The translations under genes were made by a program, and so were the position numbers. This document shows, piece by piece, positions 53,863 through 62,899 of a stretch of DNA of 64,000 bases (position 1 is the stretch's first letter; the number at the start of each line of letters is the position of its first letter). The notes under the pieces are model-generated. The model ran no database searches, was not told the DNA's origin, and worked only from the letters and a program-made list of their open reading frames with translations. The stretch lies in the NCBI GenBank assembly GCA_963797085.1, contig CAWCOA010000011.1, positions 124,001 to 188,000 of the forward strand, read 5' to 3'. This stretch comes from JASJBU01 sp963797085. Lineage in GTDB: Bacteria > Pseudomonadota > Gammaproteobacteria > Chromatiales > Chromatiaceae.

Positions 53863-53958
53863 AACGGGGCTGTCTAGTGTAACCTGCCCCGCTATGCCGC
53901 AAGGGCAAGCGGCCATTGTGACCAGCATCAGCCTACGCAGCACCCAGCCATCATCAGT

Positions 53959-54522
53959 TCAATAATCTACGCGCTCGAATAACAGCTCGCCGCTCGTGGG
54001 ATGTCTCAGTAGCTTACCGGTATTGGGATTGGCCCAGAGTTCAACCACGCGGTTTTGTGCGTCCATGGTGATAATCTCGTAGAGGGCATGCTCATATTCA
54101 ATGGAATATACTTCCGAGTATCCTGCCGCCTTGACCTGGGAAACCAGGTCCTTCCAAGACAGAATTGATTGAACCGGTTTGCCCCTGGCAACAGTTTGAT
54201 AACGCGGCTTACCGGTTCCGGGATCCTGGACCAGCGCACCACTCACAGGATCAAGCTGAATCTCAACATAGTGTCCGACCGGATGTCGCGCCTTGATACT
54301 GTAGAGACCATGCTCGAAGGCTACAAAGTACACATCAGTGAAACCCGCTGCATTAGTCCGACTGATGATATATTCACTGGATAGACCACCCGCATCGAGA
54401 TACTTCTTTGCAACATCGCCAGTACCATCCTGGGCCTGCGCCACCTTGGGAGTGGCCGCTTCGGCAAGGACAAGGATCATCGCAGTGGCTGCGTAAGATA
54501 AATACCTGTTTATGTCGCTCAT
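53959..54522 (-). CDS. Periplasmic PepSY-like protein, copy 1
   Basis: The protein has 187 residues from the ATG at 54522, behind GGGAGGAG. A signal peptide ends PKVAQAQDG. Two PepSY-like repeats follow, at about 45-105 (ISRTNAAGFTDVYFVAFEHG; VEIQLDPVSGALV) and 120-185 (VKAAGYSEVYSIEYEHALYE; VELWANPNTGKLL). PepSY domains are thought to inhibit or chaperone periplasmic partners. A close paralogue lies on the opposite strand at 55453-56022, and the dihaem cytochrome sits between them. Confidence 0.75.
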   Translation of the reverse strand: MSDINRYLSYAATAMILVLAEAATPKVAQAQDGTGDVAKKYLDAGGLSSEYIISRTNAAGFTDVYFVAFEHGLYSIKARHPVGHYVEIQLDPVSGALVQDPGTGKPRYQTVARGKPVQSILSWKDLVSQVKAAGYSEVYSIEYEHALYEIITMDAQNRVVELWANPNTGKLLRHPTSGELLFERVDY

Positions 54523-54708
54523 TTCGAACTCCTCCCAGGCAGTGTATTGGGAATTACATACCAATTATGGCGCCTCCCAGAGAGGATTTTTGGGAATCAC
54601 GTCCCAATTAAACGGAATATCCATCCTGTATCAAACCGGTCATAGCACATAGCTCATTACAGGTAATTTCGTCCTGCGACAGAGTTGCAGCGGGTGTAGC
54701 CATGGTTT

Positions 54709-54737
54709 TTGCCAGTATTAGGTTGCGTCACTATAAT
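54709..54737 (+). promoter_or_regulatory. Promoter of the dihaem cytochrome
   Basis: A -35 TTGCCA (54709-54714) and a perfect -10 TATAAT (54732-54737) are 17 bases apart, pointing at the gene at 54850. Confidence 0.65.
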
Positions 54738-54757
54738 TAAAGTTGCGTCACTATAAT
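54722..54757 (+). repeat. Tandem duplication of the -10 region
   Basis: GTTGCGTCACTATAAT occurs twice with a 20-base period (54722-54737 and 54742-54757). The second copy repeats the -10 box without a matching -35, so it may be a regulator site or a replication-slippage product. Confidence 0.6.
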
Positions 54758-54764
54758 AAAGCGC

Positions 54765-54810
54765 CACCCATATGGGTGCAGTAACAATGGAGCGCCCTGC
54801 AACAGGGCGC
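54765..54810 (+). promoter_or_regulatory. Palindrome and leader hairpin before the dihaem cytochrome
   Basis: CACCCATATGGGTG (54765-54778) is a perfect 14-base palindrome suited to a dimeric repressor. GCGCCCTG-caa-CAGGGCGC (54792-54810) is an eight-base-pair stem with a three-base loop, not followed by T residues. Both lie between promoter and ribosome site. Confidence 0.5.
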
Positions 54811-54849
54811 CTGTCCTTGCGCGGGTACATTCTAAAAGGAGGTAGGAAA

Positions 54850-55449
54850 ATGAAACAGTTTATCTGCATTATTACCCTGACAGTGCTGACTGCGATACCA
54901 GGATCTGTATTGGCCAGTGATGTTGAGGCCGGCAAGTCCATAGCATCATCCGTCTGTGTGGGTTGCCATGGCCCTGAGGGGAAGAGCATCAATCCTATGT
55001 GGCCAAATCTGGCCGGACAGCAGACTGGATATCTGGTCAAACAAATGAAGGCTTTTCGAGATGGCGGGCGTAACGACCCCATGATGGCACCCATGGTTAA
55101 AGGACTAACGGATCAAGACATCGAAAACATTGCCGTCTATTACAACAGTCTCGCTGGAGTGGCGGTTATGCCCGGTGCTGTATTGGCCAGTAATGTTGAG
55201 GGGGTCAAGTCCATGTTATCTGTCTGTGCGGGTTGCCATGGCCCTGAGGGGAAGAGCATCAATCCTATGTGGCCAAACCTGGCCGGCCAGCAGGCTGCAT
55301 ATCTGATCAAACAAATGAAGGCTTTTCGAGATGCCGCGCGTTACTATCCCATGATGACACCCATGGCTGAGCAACTGACGGATCAGGACATCGAAAACCT
55401 TGCTGCGTATTACAGCAGCCGCCAGTACTCCTTTTCAGCGAAGAAATGA
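54850..55449 (+). CDS. Dihaem cytochrome c (c553/c4-like, internally duplicated)
   Basis: The 199-residue protein starts at the ATG at 54850, behind AGGAGG. The signal peptide ends AIPGSVLAS. Two class I cytochrome domains follow, each with a CVGCHG or CAGCHG haem site, the conserved NPMWPNLAGQQ stretch and a PMM-type Met ligand region (DPMMAP; YPMMTP). The halves are nearly identical at DNA level. The junction (MPGAVLASNVEGVKSM) repeats the end of the signal peptide, so the gene arose by in-frame tandem duplication of a monohaem gene. It likely carries electrons in the periplasm. The PepSY gene starts three bases after the stop. Confidence 0.88.
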   Translation: MKQFICIITLTVLTAIPGSVLASDVEAGKSIASSVCVGCHGPEGKSINPMWPNLAGQQTGYLVKQMKAFRDGGRNDPMMAPMVKGLTDQDIENIAVYYNSLAGVAVMPGAVLASNVEGVKSMLSVCAGCHGPEGKSINPMWPNLAGQQAAYLIKQMKAFRDAARYYPMMTPMAEQLTDQDIENLAAYYSSRQYSFSAKK

Positions 55450-55452
55450 AAT

Positions 55453-56022
55453 ATGCGCAAGAAAGTGACATATGAATATTCCCTTCGCATATTCATGGTG
55501 ACTTTCCTGGCCCTTGCTGGAATGAGTCATCCTGCAAGGGGGCAAGCGGAAACCGGTATTCCTGCTGAATCGGTCAATCAATATCTCGGCGAAGGCGGTC
55601 GCTCGAGTGAATATATCATCAGTCATGTTAATGCAGCGGGTTTCACTGATGTGTACTTTATTGGCTTCGAGCATGGCCTCTACAACATCAAGGCGCGTCA
55701 TCCGGCCGGGCACTATGTCGAGATCCAGCTAGACCCTGAGAGTGGCGCACTGATCAAGGATCCCGCAACCGGCAAACCGCGTTCTCACAGCGTTTCCAGG
55801 GCCAAAACGGATACAGTACCCATATCCTGGAAGGACCTGATTATCCAGATCAAGGCGGCAGGTTACCTGGAGGTATATTCCATTGAAACCGAGCACGGGA
55901 TGATCGAAATCATTGCCCGGGATGCACAAAACCGGGTGATTGAACTCTGGGCCAAGCCCAGCACCGGTGAATTACTCAGACATCCCGAAACAGGCAAGTT
56001 GTTGTTTGAACGCCTTGAGTAA
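55453..56022 (+). CDS. Periplasmic PepSY-like protein, copy 2
   Basis: The product is a 189-residue paralogue of the protein at 53959-54522, with a signal peptide (IFMVTFLALAGMSHPARGQA). It has the same two repeats (ISHVNAAGFTDVYFIGFEHG; IKAAGYLEVYSIETEHG), each ending in a VELW/VEIQLDP-type strand and TG loop. Starting three bases after the dihaem cytochrome, it is surely co-transcribed, tying this family to cytochrome function. It converges on the multihaem cluster. Confidence 0.78.
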   Translation: MRKKVTYEYSLRIFMVTFLALAGMSHPARGQAETGIPAESVNQYLGEGGRSSEYIISHVNAAGFTDVYFIGFEHGLYNIKARHPAGHYVEIQLDPESGALIKDPATGKPRSHSVSRAKTDTVPISWKDLIIQIKAAGYLEVYSIETEHGMIEIIARDAQNRVIELWAKPSTGELLRHPETGKLLFERLE

Positions 56023-56079
56023 CCCGGCAGGGATACACATCACCCGGGGCCTGCGCCTGGTATACGGGAACTCGTTCAC

Positions 56080-57816
56080 TCAGGGATAGGCCAGGTTATC
56101 GTGCGCTACCCCATGACATGTCAGTGAGCAACTGCCCTGAAATGTACCCAGGTCCTCAAACTCCATCAGCCCTGATGTGTTCGGCTGCACTATGAGTACA
56201 TCAAAATTAATGAGATGGGTGTTATTCATTAGGTTACCCTGTGTTGCGCTGATCCCATGGGGGTCATGGCAGGCAGAACAAGGTGCATTACCCTGACCGC
56301 CAGCACCCACCCCGACATGCACTCCATGCGGGAAACCGCTGGCATCACCCAGGATGCTGGAGCGATCGTGGCACTTGTAACACAGGGCATACTCAACTGA
56401 ACTTTCCACGGTATTGTCCGCAGTTGTGTAGTTACTCTCCAGGAGATACTTGTGTGTTGAACCATGTGGCCCATTTGGGCCAATCCCCCCAACCGCGGGA
56501 TTATCATCGCTGTTGTGGCAATCCGTACAATAGATGACGCTGTTGACAGTGTAAGGTGCTAGCAGGCTGGGCACATTCGGGTTCTGCCCGGGGCCCTCCA
56601 CCGGATGATAGGACGGATTGATAGTGTCGAATTCAAGGCGCGTGTTGAACTGCTGGTTCTGCCGATCGACACTGGCGAAAGACAGTACATTGTTGTCGGC
56701 ATGGCACTTGAAACAGACTTCATAGGAATAGGCAGCCTCATCCACTGGCGCACCTGAAGCGTTGACGCCCTTAACCCCCTGCAGCGCCCCGGGGACTTCG
56801 GGAGCGCTTGCCGTACTGTCGTTGGCACGGTGAGGATTGTGGCAATCAACACATTCCACATGCGGACTGGTAGACCCCTGGAAATCTTCGGCTGCATCAT
56901 GCAGGCCGGTATAGTCCTGCACGCCATGACGATACTGCTTTATGAGCTGTGCTTCGATATCTGTCCCTGCCACATTGCCGTTGTGGCATACCAGGCAGTT
57001 ATCTTCCTCGACAGCATAGTTAAGCAGCCTGACATGACCACCGGCCGTGTGCGGCTGGTGACAGTTCTCACAAGCGTTTTCATCCACCATCGTATATTCC
57101 GAATGTGGCCAGGGATCTGCACCTGAACCATTCCACGTTGCCTGAGAGATGGCATGGGCACTTACATTCCAGTCAGTGAGGTCATGACATGATACACACA
57201 GCATGGAATAGCGGTTCTCCATCAACAGATAATTGCCATAGGTGTCATCATGCGGATCATGGCATGATGTGCACTGCAGCAATCCGTTGATATCCAGTTT
57301 TATCGGATACTGCAGGGCCGAGGGCGCTCTCAATTCGCCATTAACGGCTGCGAGTGATTCGTTATACAGGAATGAAACCGGATGATCGTCAGAGATGTCC
57401 GTACCTAACTGTTTCGGTCCATCCGGGATATAACGGATACCGCCGGCAAACGGTATTTCTTCCGGCTGTGACAGTACGGCACCCAGCGCAATGGTACCGT
57501 CATGACAGCTCAAACACATCTTCGAAGCACCGGACGGCTGCCCTACAGTTGCATACAAGGTAGAGCTTTCATAGGTCGTGTAATTGGCTGTGCTGTCCGC
57601 CCGGTTCCAGAGATAGGGTACATCTCTGCGCGCATTATGCGGCGTATGACAGAAGATGCAGATTCGCTGTTCTGATAGGGACTTTACCGGACCGGGACCG
57701 GAGATGGATAGATTGTGTGTGGTAGTCTCGATTCCAATAGCCACGGATTTACCGGTCAAACCCAGCAGTCCCGCAGCCAGGACGATTAATAACACTTGCC
57801 TGGATATCACGGTCAT
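56080..57816 (-). CDS. Large multihaem c-type cytochrome (about 12 haems)
   Basis: This 578-residue secreted protein has a signal peptide (LLIVLAAGLLGLTGKSVA). Eleven CXXCH sites run from CIFCH at about residue 53 to CSACH near 513, plus a final CSLTCH (CX3CH) at about 563. Several sites are followed by PH or PHD (CHTPH, CHDPHD, CHQPH, CHNPH), the doubled-CXXCH style that packs haems into a wire. It is last in the six-gene cluster, and its start overlaps the NHL gene as ATGA. Position and haem count resemble OmcB-like outer-surface cytochromes of porin-cytochrome conduits, but no lipobox is seen, so it could be periplasmic or released. Confidence 0.88.
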   Translation of the reverse strand: MTVISRQVLLIVLAAGLLGLTGKSVAIGIETTTHNLSISGPGPVKSLSEQRICIFCHTPHNARRDVPYLWNRADSTANYTTYESSTLYATVGQPSGASKMCLSCHDGTIALGAVLSQPEEIPFAGGIRYIPDGPKQLGTDISDDHPVSFLYNESLAAVNGELRAPSALQYPIKLDINGLLQCTSCHDPHDDTYGNYLLMENRYSMLCVSCHDLTDWNVSAHAISQATWNGSGADPWPHSEYTMVDENACENCHQPHTAGGHVRLLNYAVEEDNCLVCHNGNVAGTDIEAQLIKQYRHGVQDYTGLHDAAEDFQGSTSPHVECVDCHNPHRANDSTASAPEVPGALQGVKGVNASGAPVDEAAYSYEVCFKCHADNNVLSFASVDRQNQQFNTRLEFDTINPSYHPVEGPGQNPNVPSLLAPYTVNSVIYCTDCHNSDDNPAVGGIGPNGPHGSTHKYLLESNYTTADNTVESSVEYALCYKCHDRSSILGDASGFPHGVHVGVGAGGQGNAPCSACHDPHGISATQGNLMNNTHLINFDVLIVQPNTSGLMEFEDLGTFQGSCSLTCHGVAHDNLAYP

Positions 57817-58868
57817 TTTGTCCCTTGCCTCAGGTACTGAAACACCTGCACTCGCTTGTTATACGAGTCCGATATGTAGATGCGATCACTGTCATCTATG
57901 AAAATTGAATTCGGCAGCCAGAATTCACCGCTGCCACTTCCCGGTCGGCCAAAGGCGAGCAGCACACGCCCTGCACTGTCAAATATCTGAACATTGTCAA
58001 ACAGCGCATCAATCACATAGACATGCCCTTCACTGTCCGTTGCTACACCTTTTGGTCGCGAGAACTGGCCGGGCCCGTCCCCGGGCGCACCAAAGTTGCT
58101 GATGAAGTCCAGATCTGAATTACGTTTCTGAATCCGGTAATTCAATGAATCCGTGATATACACCGTTCCCTGCTGGGTGACAGAGATATTGGTCGGATAG
58201 TGTAATCCCTCCATATCCTCCCCCTCTTTGCCCACGACACGTTTCAGGTTCAGAGCCTTTTCATCAAAGACCAGCAGTCGCGAGGCAGTTGTATCCAGCA
58301 CAAGTAGTTCGCCTGTTGTTTTGTTAACCGCAAGCCCCGTCGGTCGCTGCAGCTGTCCCTGACCAATACTTTGTTGATATGTTTTCCCGTGATTCGTGAA
58401 CACGTGGATCATCTTGGCTTCTGAATCAGATACGTAGATTCGTCCCTCTGTACCCAGGGCAATATTGACCGGGCTCAGAAACGCATCCAACTTTTTATCC
58501 GGGAACAGATAATGTTTTCCCTGCGCCGTATCAAAGACATGAATGGCCCGGTAAAAGGTGTCGACCACATACAACCTGCCTTGCGCATCCATAGCAATGC
58601 CATAGGGGCTGGCTACCTGTTTGCGAGGGCTCCCCTTGAGGTAATCGATGAGCTTCCCGAACCAACCCTGGCTGATATTGATATCCTCGGGATCGGTAAT
58701 CGATTGGATATATTTTATCCTCGGCACTTCCGGGGCCCGGGGCCAGACAAGTTCCTGCGCGTCGGGCACCGGCTCTTCCAGCACCGGCTGTTGTGCACAA
58801 CCCGCCAGCAAAAACACCACAGCCAGGAGCAGCGATACGTTGGATTCTTGTCGTCTCACCCTGAACAT
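57813..58868 (-). CDS. NHL-repeat beta-propeller lipoprotein, copy 1
   Basis: This 351-residue lipoprotein (lipobox FLLAGC, Cys 24) has a linker that opens PRIKYIQSITDPEDI. It is followed by six blade-like repeats of the NHL type (SPYGIAMDAQGRLYVVDTFY; SPVNIALGTEGRIYVSDSEA; FSRPKGVATDSEGHVYVIDA; WLPNSIFIDDSDRIYISDSY). NHL propellers are rigid scaffolds for protein binding. It lies between the barrel and the 12-haem gene with 2-base spacing and a 4-base overlap, so it is made with them and may hold the cytochromes at the membrane. Confidence 0.88.
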   Translation of the reverse strand: MFRVRRQESNVSLLLAVVFLLAGCAQQPVLEEPVPDAQELVWPRAPEVPRIKYIQSITDPEDINISQGWFGKLIDYLKGSPRKQVASPYGIAMDAQGRLYVVDTFYRAIHVFDTAQGKHYLFPDKKLDAFLSPVNIALGTEGRIYVSDSEAKMIHVFTNHGKTYQQSIGQGQLQRPTGLAVNKTTGELLVLDTTASRLLVFDEKALNLKRVVGKEGEDMEGLHYPTNISVTQQGTVYITDSLNYRIQKRNSDLDFISNFGAPGDGPGQFSRPKGVATDSEGHVYVIDALFDNVQIFDSAGRVLLAFGRPGSGSGEFWLPNSIFIDDSDRIYISDSYNKRVQVFQYLRQGTK

Positions 58869-58870
58869 CC

Positions 58871-60853
58871 CTAGTAAAAGGTTCGCGTTATCTCGAAGTA
58901 CAGAATATTCCGTTTCCTCTCGTCACCCGCAATCTCGTTAATATCCTCAAGATATTCATATCGGACCCGAGGGTGCCATGCACCAAAGCGCCAGTCATAG
59001 GTGGAAACCAGCCCCTTGCTTTCAGAACGCTGGGTTGAACTGCGGTTGCGTCGTGCGTATGCACGCGTGCGAAAAAGTCCGGGTCCTACATTCCAGCCCA
59101 CGACAGCATTGGCACCCACACTTTCTGTGGTTTCTCCGGTATCTTTCAACTCCACTTCACCGTAATCCAGGCCAAAACTCAGCTGGACCTTGCGACTTGG
59201 TTTGAACGTCAGCGTTTCCCGAATCAGAAAGCGTTCGAGTGGCGTGATCGTGGTATCCCGGTCCTCGACTTCAACATGTGTGTTGCTCCACTTGTAGTCA
59301 AGGTCCGCACCATAGCGGGTTATAGTGTCGTCAATCAGTGTGCGTGGCTCGGTGCCTGATATCAATCGCTCATCCGCATTGCTGATCTGGTAGAACAGGG
59401 TCAGCATGTCCCAGAGATGCAGATTGGTTCCAAATGTAAGGGTGGTTAATCCCGTCTTGGCTGGCGGGTCCGGATCATACTGGTAACTGACCAGCACTGT
59501 CTGATCGTCGGCAATGCTACTAAACGGGTCTCTCGTGATCCGCGTCGAGTCGCCAACCGTGTCAACGGTGTAATCGATGCCCTCAACATAGACAATAAGC
59601 CCTGTGGAGTCTGTAACAAAAATGGTAGTCAGATCGACACTTGTATTATCCAGGAATATCTGTGTGGCCGGACCGACAAAGACATCTGACTCGTCCAGTA
59701 TCTGCACCGTCGTCCCCAAGCGCTGGTCATCTTCGATTCGCTCCTGCAGCCCCAGATTCATGCGCAGCCTGCCCCAGGGTATGCTACGCCGATAGAGGAA
59801 GTCGAGACTTGCTCTTTGGGTATTGAGATTCCCGTCTGACTGGTCACTTTTTGTGCCAGTAAGGTTAAACGATGTAGTGAGATTCTCGTACAACAGATGG
59901 GTAAGACCCGCAGACAGGGTTGTATTTTTCGAGGTGAAATCCCGCTCTTGCCTGTCTTCATAGCGCCCCGAGTAATGGGTACTGAAATTCTTCCGATGAC
60001 GTACACGAAGCCGACTGGATACACGCGCAATCCGGGTATCCCGTACATCTGAGTCGCTGTCGGAATAACTGAGCCCTGAAGACAGATGGCTTTTATCACT
60101 GATGTTATAGTTATTTCTCAGGAATATTGTATCCCTGTCTGTAGAACTGCGGTTACCGAGTATTTCCCGCTCCTGAGTTCTGGATTCAATATCCAGTGTT
60201 GTATTGCTGTTCTCCGTCTCCTTTCTTGACTCGATACGGAAACTGTCGTTTTTATCGAGTGTACGGTAAAAGGCTTCAGTCTCCGCCTCCCTGCTTTCCA
60301 GGGTAAATGTAGTCGGCAGTATCGGGTATTTCAGCGAAAAACGCCCACGATTGACTTTGGTGGTCGTGGTTGTATCTGCTGCCAGCGTGCTTGTGACTTC
60401 ACTTTTATCTTTGCTGGTAAACAGATTCAACGTGTATGGCTTGTCCTTTAGCCAGGTAGTATCCAGGAAGTACCCTAGAAAATTGGCGTCCTCGTCATTC
60501 GTCGCGCCGGGATTACCGTCTTCATTGGCCTGCCTGAATTCCGGCCTCAGACCGAGGTCGAAAACAACCAGTGCGGGATGATATGCCCAGCCACGCGTCC
60601 TGATATCCAGCTTCTGGGTTGTAGTCTGAGTATCTTTCTCTGTATCAATATTCCGGCCCTGGTTACTCTCATCGGTCAGTTCGAGGGAAAAAAGGGCCCT
60701 GGTAACTGGCCGCTCAATATAGAATGGAACTGGCTCCGGAAAGTAGAGATATTGCACTGCGAATGCTGTATCTGCCCACAAGAGAGCAAAACCGGTTGCC
60801 ACTAAAACAACAGTCAGGCGCCTGCATATAATGTCTGTCAGTTCCTTGTACAT
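58871..60853 (-). CDS. Outer-membrane beta-barrel protein of the cytochrome cluster
   Basis: This 660-residue protein has a signal peptide ending WADTAFA. The rest is a run of amphipathic beta strands rich in Thr, Arg, Asp and Tyr, with alternating polar/hydrophobic patterns (THYSGRYEDRQERDFTSKNT; LFYQISNADERLISG; RVRYEYLEDINEIAG). It ends with RTFY, an aromatic C-terminal signal for Bam insertion. No cytochrome motif and no TonB box are seen. Estimated at 20 or more strands, it could enclose a cytochrome as MtrB/PioB/OmbB porins do. I do not recognise its exact family. A structural match to MtrB is inference. Confidence 0.75.
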   Translation of the reverse strand: MYKELTDIICRRLTVVLVATGFALLWADTAFAVQYLYFPEPVPFYIERPVTRALFSLELTDESNQGRNIDTEKDTQTTTQKLDIRTRGWAYHPALVVFDLGLRPEFRQANEDGNPGATNDEDANFLGYFLDTTWLKDKPYTLNLFTSKDKSEVTSTLAADTTTTTKVNRGRFSLKYPILPTTFTLESREAETEAFYRTLDKNDSFRIESRKETENSNTTLDIESRTQEREILGNRSSTDRDTIFLRNNYNISDKSHLSSGLSYSDSDSDVRDTRIARVSSRLRVRHRKNFSTHYSGRYEDRQERDFTSKNTTLSAGLTHLLYENLTTSFNLTGTKSDQSDGNLNTQRASLDFLYRRSIPWGRLRMNLGLQERIEDDQRLGTTVQILDESDVFVGPATQIFLDNTSVDLTTIFVTDSTGLIVYVEGIDYTVDTVGDSTRITRDPFSSIADDQTVLVSYQYDPDPPAKTGLTTLTFGTNLHLWDMLTLFYQISNADERLISGTEPRTLIDDTITRYGADLDYKWSNTHVEVEDRDTTITPLERFLIRETLTFKPSRKVQLSFGLDYGEVELKDTGETTESVGANAVVGWNVGPGLFRTRAYARRNRSSTQRSESKGLVSTYDWRFGAWHPRVRYEYLEDINEIAGDERKRNILYFEITRTFY

Positions 60854-60862
60854 TTTTATTAA

Positions 60863-61582
60863 CTACAGGTCGTCAAAAATACTCCATTCGTCATACTCCG
60901 CCTTGAGTAGTAACGGCGATTTACCCACGTGAGGGTTATGACAGGAAACACAGTCTGCTTGCGGATCCTTTCTGTGTTCGGCACTGGCCTGAAGATCAAC
61001 CGGTTTGTGGCATTGAATGCAGAGTTCTACATTATTATTCTTTAGCAGCATATATTGCCGTAATGCCTTATGCGGACTATGGCACACGGTACACCAGCCA
61101 TCGGCAACCGGTTTGTGTTGCGCAAGATCCATGGAACCCGCAACTTCTGCACTCTTCTCACTGTGGCAGGTTACACACAGCTCTTCCAGCGAATAGGCAA
61201 GCCGTGGACCTATGCTTTGTGCCCGGGATACGGAAGACTCGGCAACTCCAGCCTTGAAAGTTCGGAATGGTTTCGAGGCCGCGGTTGCGTGGCAGCGCTC
61301 GCATTGGCCTGATCCGTAGGGTCCGTGTACAAACACCCGGGGCTGCCTGAATAACTTCAGTTTCGGCCGTTGTCTTGCCCCAGGCGCCAGAGTAGCGACC
61401 TGCTGCCCTGCGACATCCACCCCCTCTGCATCTACTGCACCCGGCTCCGGCACACCGGTAAAGAAAAACGTCAGTACATCATGGCGGGTTAGATTGCTGC
61501 ATCCCGACATGAAGGCGAAAGCGACGGTCAATGCCATCAGCAAAGTAATCGCTTTATACCTGTACCAACGCTTCTCAAACAT
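60863..61582 (-). CDS. Pentahaem c-type cytochrome lipoprotein
   Basis: The product is a 239-residue lipoprotein (lipobox FMSGC, Cys 28). Five CXXCH sites (CERCH, CVTCH, CTVCH, CIQCH, CVSCH) are spaced 20-45 residues apart in the second half. CHSPH and CHNPH are of the doubled-motif style. The lipid anchor places it at the inner face of the outer membrane or on the cell surface. Its stop is nine bases before the barrel gene, which supports a direct partnership with the porin. Confidence 0.87.
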   Translation of the reverse strand: MFEKRWYRYKAITLLMALTVAFAFMSGCSNLTRHDVLTFFFTGVPEPGAVDAEGVDVAGQQVATLAPGARQRPKLKLFRQPRVFVHGPYGSGQCERCHATAASKPFRTFKAGVAESSVSRAQSIGPRLAYSLEELCVTCHSEKSAEVAGSMDLAQHKPVADGWCTVCHSPHKALRQYMLLKNNNVELCIQCHKPVDLQASAEHRKDPQADCVSCHNPHVGKSPLLLKAEYDEWSIFDDL

Positions 61583-61758
61583 CGCTAGTCATAATCCGTT
61601 CCGGGAAATCCCTTGTTATCCCTTTCTCCGTTATTACACCTGGCCGGTCGGCTGTCCTTGCAACCTGTTAGCCAGATCAGACTGCCAGTTGAGCATCTCG
61701 TATTCCAACAAAATAATATTGATGGAGTACTAGTCTGTCACTGCTGCCCATTCCCGGC

Positions 61759-62844
61759 CTAGTCGGGCTTCACATAGCCCTTCAATGGCACTCCGACCCA
61801 TTTACCGAACCCATAGATATTCAGCTTGTGATCACCCAGCATATTCCCCACATAGATCAGATACTCGACCTGGAAATTCGGGTCCACATATTTGCTGAAG
61901 TAATTGACATTGTCGTAGTCGATATGAACCCCTGCCGGCAAATAGGTGCTGCCAGGTGCCGGACCAAACTTGCCGAATGGCAGCAGCGGTTCCGCCGATG
62001 CAACGTCAAATATCTGGATAATCTCGAATCCGGCATCTGCGCTGTAAAGATGTCCATCCCTATCCACCGCGATACCTTTAGGCCGGACAAATGCGCCCGG
62101 ATGCGAGCCCTGATAGCCAATAACCTTGACGAACTCACCGTTTTTGTCGAACACCTGAACACGGAAATTAAGGGCGTCGGTCACATACAGGTTGCCTGCA
62201 GAATCGAGAGCGAGATGAGTTGGCCGGTGAAAGGTTCCTTCCTGCTTACCAATACCTCCTATTATGTCGACAACCTCACCACTCTCCTGATCGATCACTT
62301 CCACTTCGTTGTCATTGATATCACAAACATATATCTTGCCATCGCGCACAACAACTGCTGTTGGACGGAACTGATTCTCAGCACCATAGGCACGGTAGAA
62401 CTCGTTTCTTTCGTTAAATACGACGATCTGCCCCCTGCCGGCATCTGCCACGTACTTGTAACCATCGGGCGTTATAAATATGCCGGAAGGGTCCTGAAGC
62501 GCCCCCCAGGTAGCGTCCTGTATGTAATCAAAGGAATTACTCTCAAGATTGACAATAATAATCTTCTTAATGGTTTTATCGCTGATATAGATCTTGCCCT
62601 CTTCATGGGCAATTGAATACGGCCTTGCCAGGCGCTTCCCGCTCTCTTCCTCACCGATCAGAAATGCCCTGAACTGGTTCTTCTTGCCTAAATCGTGCTC
62701 CTCGGTAATGCTTCTCAGGAACTGGACGCGCGGCTCCTGCGGTGGCGGAGGATAGAAAACCGTCCCTATCTGCTTGGGCGCCTGGGCGCAGGCCGACAAA
62801 CACAGTACGAAAATAATTAATACCGAATGAAAAGTTGCGTTCAT
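61759..62844 (-). CDS. NHL-repeat beta-propeller lipoprotein, copy 2
   Basis: The protein has 361 residues from the ATG at 62844, with lipobox LCLSAC (Cys 19). The mature start PQEPRVQFLRSITEEHDLG parallels copy 1. NHL blades are clear (DPSGIFITPDGYKYVADAGR; RPTAVVVRDGKIYVCDINDN; RPTHLALDSAGNLYVTDALN; RPKGIAVDRDGHLYSADAGF). A C-terminal extension of about 50 residues is unique to this copy. It lies 55 bases after the nine-haem gene and 176 bases before the pentahaem gene, where a second promoter is possible. Confidence 0.87.
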   Translation of the reverse strand: MNATFHSVLIIFVLCLSACAQAPKQIGTVFYPPPPQEPRVQFLRSITEEHDLGKKNQFRAFLIGEEESGKRLARPYSIAHEEGKIYISDKTIKKIIIVNLESNSFDYIQDATWGALQDPSGIFITPDGYKYVADAGRGQIVVFNERNEFYRAYGAENQFRPTAVVVRDGKIYVCDINDNEVEVIDQESGEVVDIIGGIGKQEGTFHRPTHLALDSAGNLYVTDALNFRVQVFDKNGEFVKVIGYQGSHPGAFVRPKGIAVDRDGHLYSADAGFEIIQIFDVASAEPLLPFGKFGPAPGSTYLPAGVHIDYDNVNYFSKYVDPNFQVEYLIYVGNMLGDHKLNIYGFGKWVGVPLKGYVKPD

Positions 62845-62899
62845 TCCAGTCCTTCCTGGTTGAGAAATTCTCGCGTTGTGCAATATCGAAGCCATCTGA

